DNA of 42,155 nucleotides from a virus: the IMG/VR virus record IMGVR_UViG_3300048589_000604, positions 1 to 42,155 of that record. One strand, written 5' to 3'. Positions within the stretch are counted from its first letter, which is position 1. The number at the start of each line of letters is the position of its first letter. This document shows positions 42,102 through 42,155 of this stretch, piece by piece. The notes under the pieces were generated by a model. The model saw only the letters and a list, made by a program, of their open reading frames with translations. It searched no databases and had not been told where the DNA came from. The translations under genes were made by a program, and so were the position numbers.

Positions 42102-42155
42102 ATGACATATATTCCAGAAAAAACACCAGATTGTGAAATAATCGTATCCTCATTA
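42102..42155 (+). CDS. Start of a gene cut by the right edge
   Basis: The ATG at 42102 opens MTYIPEKTPDCEIIVSSL and the frame is still open at the window end. Too short to identify. Confidence 0.5.
   Translation, partial: MTYIPEKTPDCEIIVSSL

Overview
The window is part of a crAss-like phage genome (order Crassvirales, tailed phages of Bacteroidota). Four things point there: a crAss-type gene order of large terminase, portal, scaffold, HK97-fold major capsid protein, fibres, ring proteins, a 1,559-residue muzzle protein and giant cargo proteins; an HU/IHF-like gene and a winged-helix gene ahead of the terminase; AT-rich sequence without Shine-Dalgarno sites; and promoters of Bacteroidota form (TTTG, about 20 bases, TAnnTTTG). 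TAA, TAG and TGA all end convincing genes here, so I see no sign of stop-codon recoding. The family assignments come from recognising sequence, not from a search.

Layout. Bases 1-37.8 kb are read leftwards (minus strand) as a tightly packed virion block. In order of transcription it runs: small regulatory and DNA-binding genes (coiled coil, winged helix, HU/IHF-like, zinc ribbon), four short genes including a possible small terminase, terminase large subunit, portal, a small zinc peptidase, scaffold, major capsid protein, an initiator tRNA, head and connector genes, fibres and small cysteine-rich proteins, a metallophosphoesterase, ring proteins, muzzle, two tail-associated proteins, and three large cargo or ejection proteins. 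The last of these is cut by the left edge. Many neighbours overlap by 1-8 bases or abut.

Bases 38.07-40.44 kb hold 24 tRNA genes, all on the minus strand. With the initiator tRNA inside the virion block there are 25. By anticodon they cover all 20 amino acids, and one CAU tRNA closely resembles the lysidine-type tRNA-Ile2. The array falls into two sub-blocks. Each has a promoter, one or two tiny ORFs and an intrinsic-terminator hairpin that ends almost at the 5' end of the next tRNA.

From 40.8 kb rightwards the genes are on the plus strand, short and slightly richer in GC; this looks like the start of an early region. The divergence point is at about 40.8-40.98 kb.

Most notable: the complete tRNA set with an initiator, a class-II (long variable arm) tRNA-Pro, five tRNAs that have jointly lost T-loop residues U54 and A58, terminator-gated tRNA blocks, promoters placed so close to start codons that the mRNAs should be nearly leaderless, two unexplained structured RNA elements, and a triple GTTGGACAT repeat filling the gap before the terminase gene.
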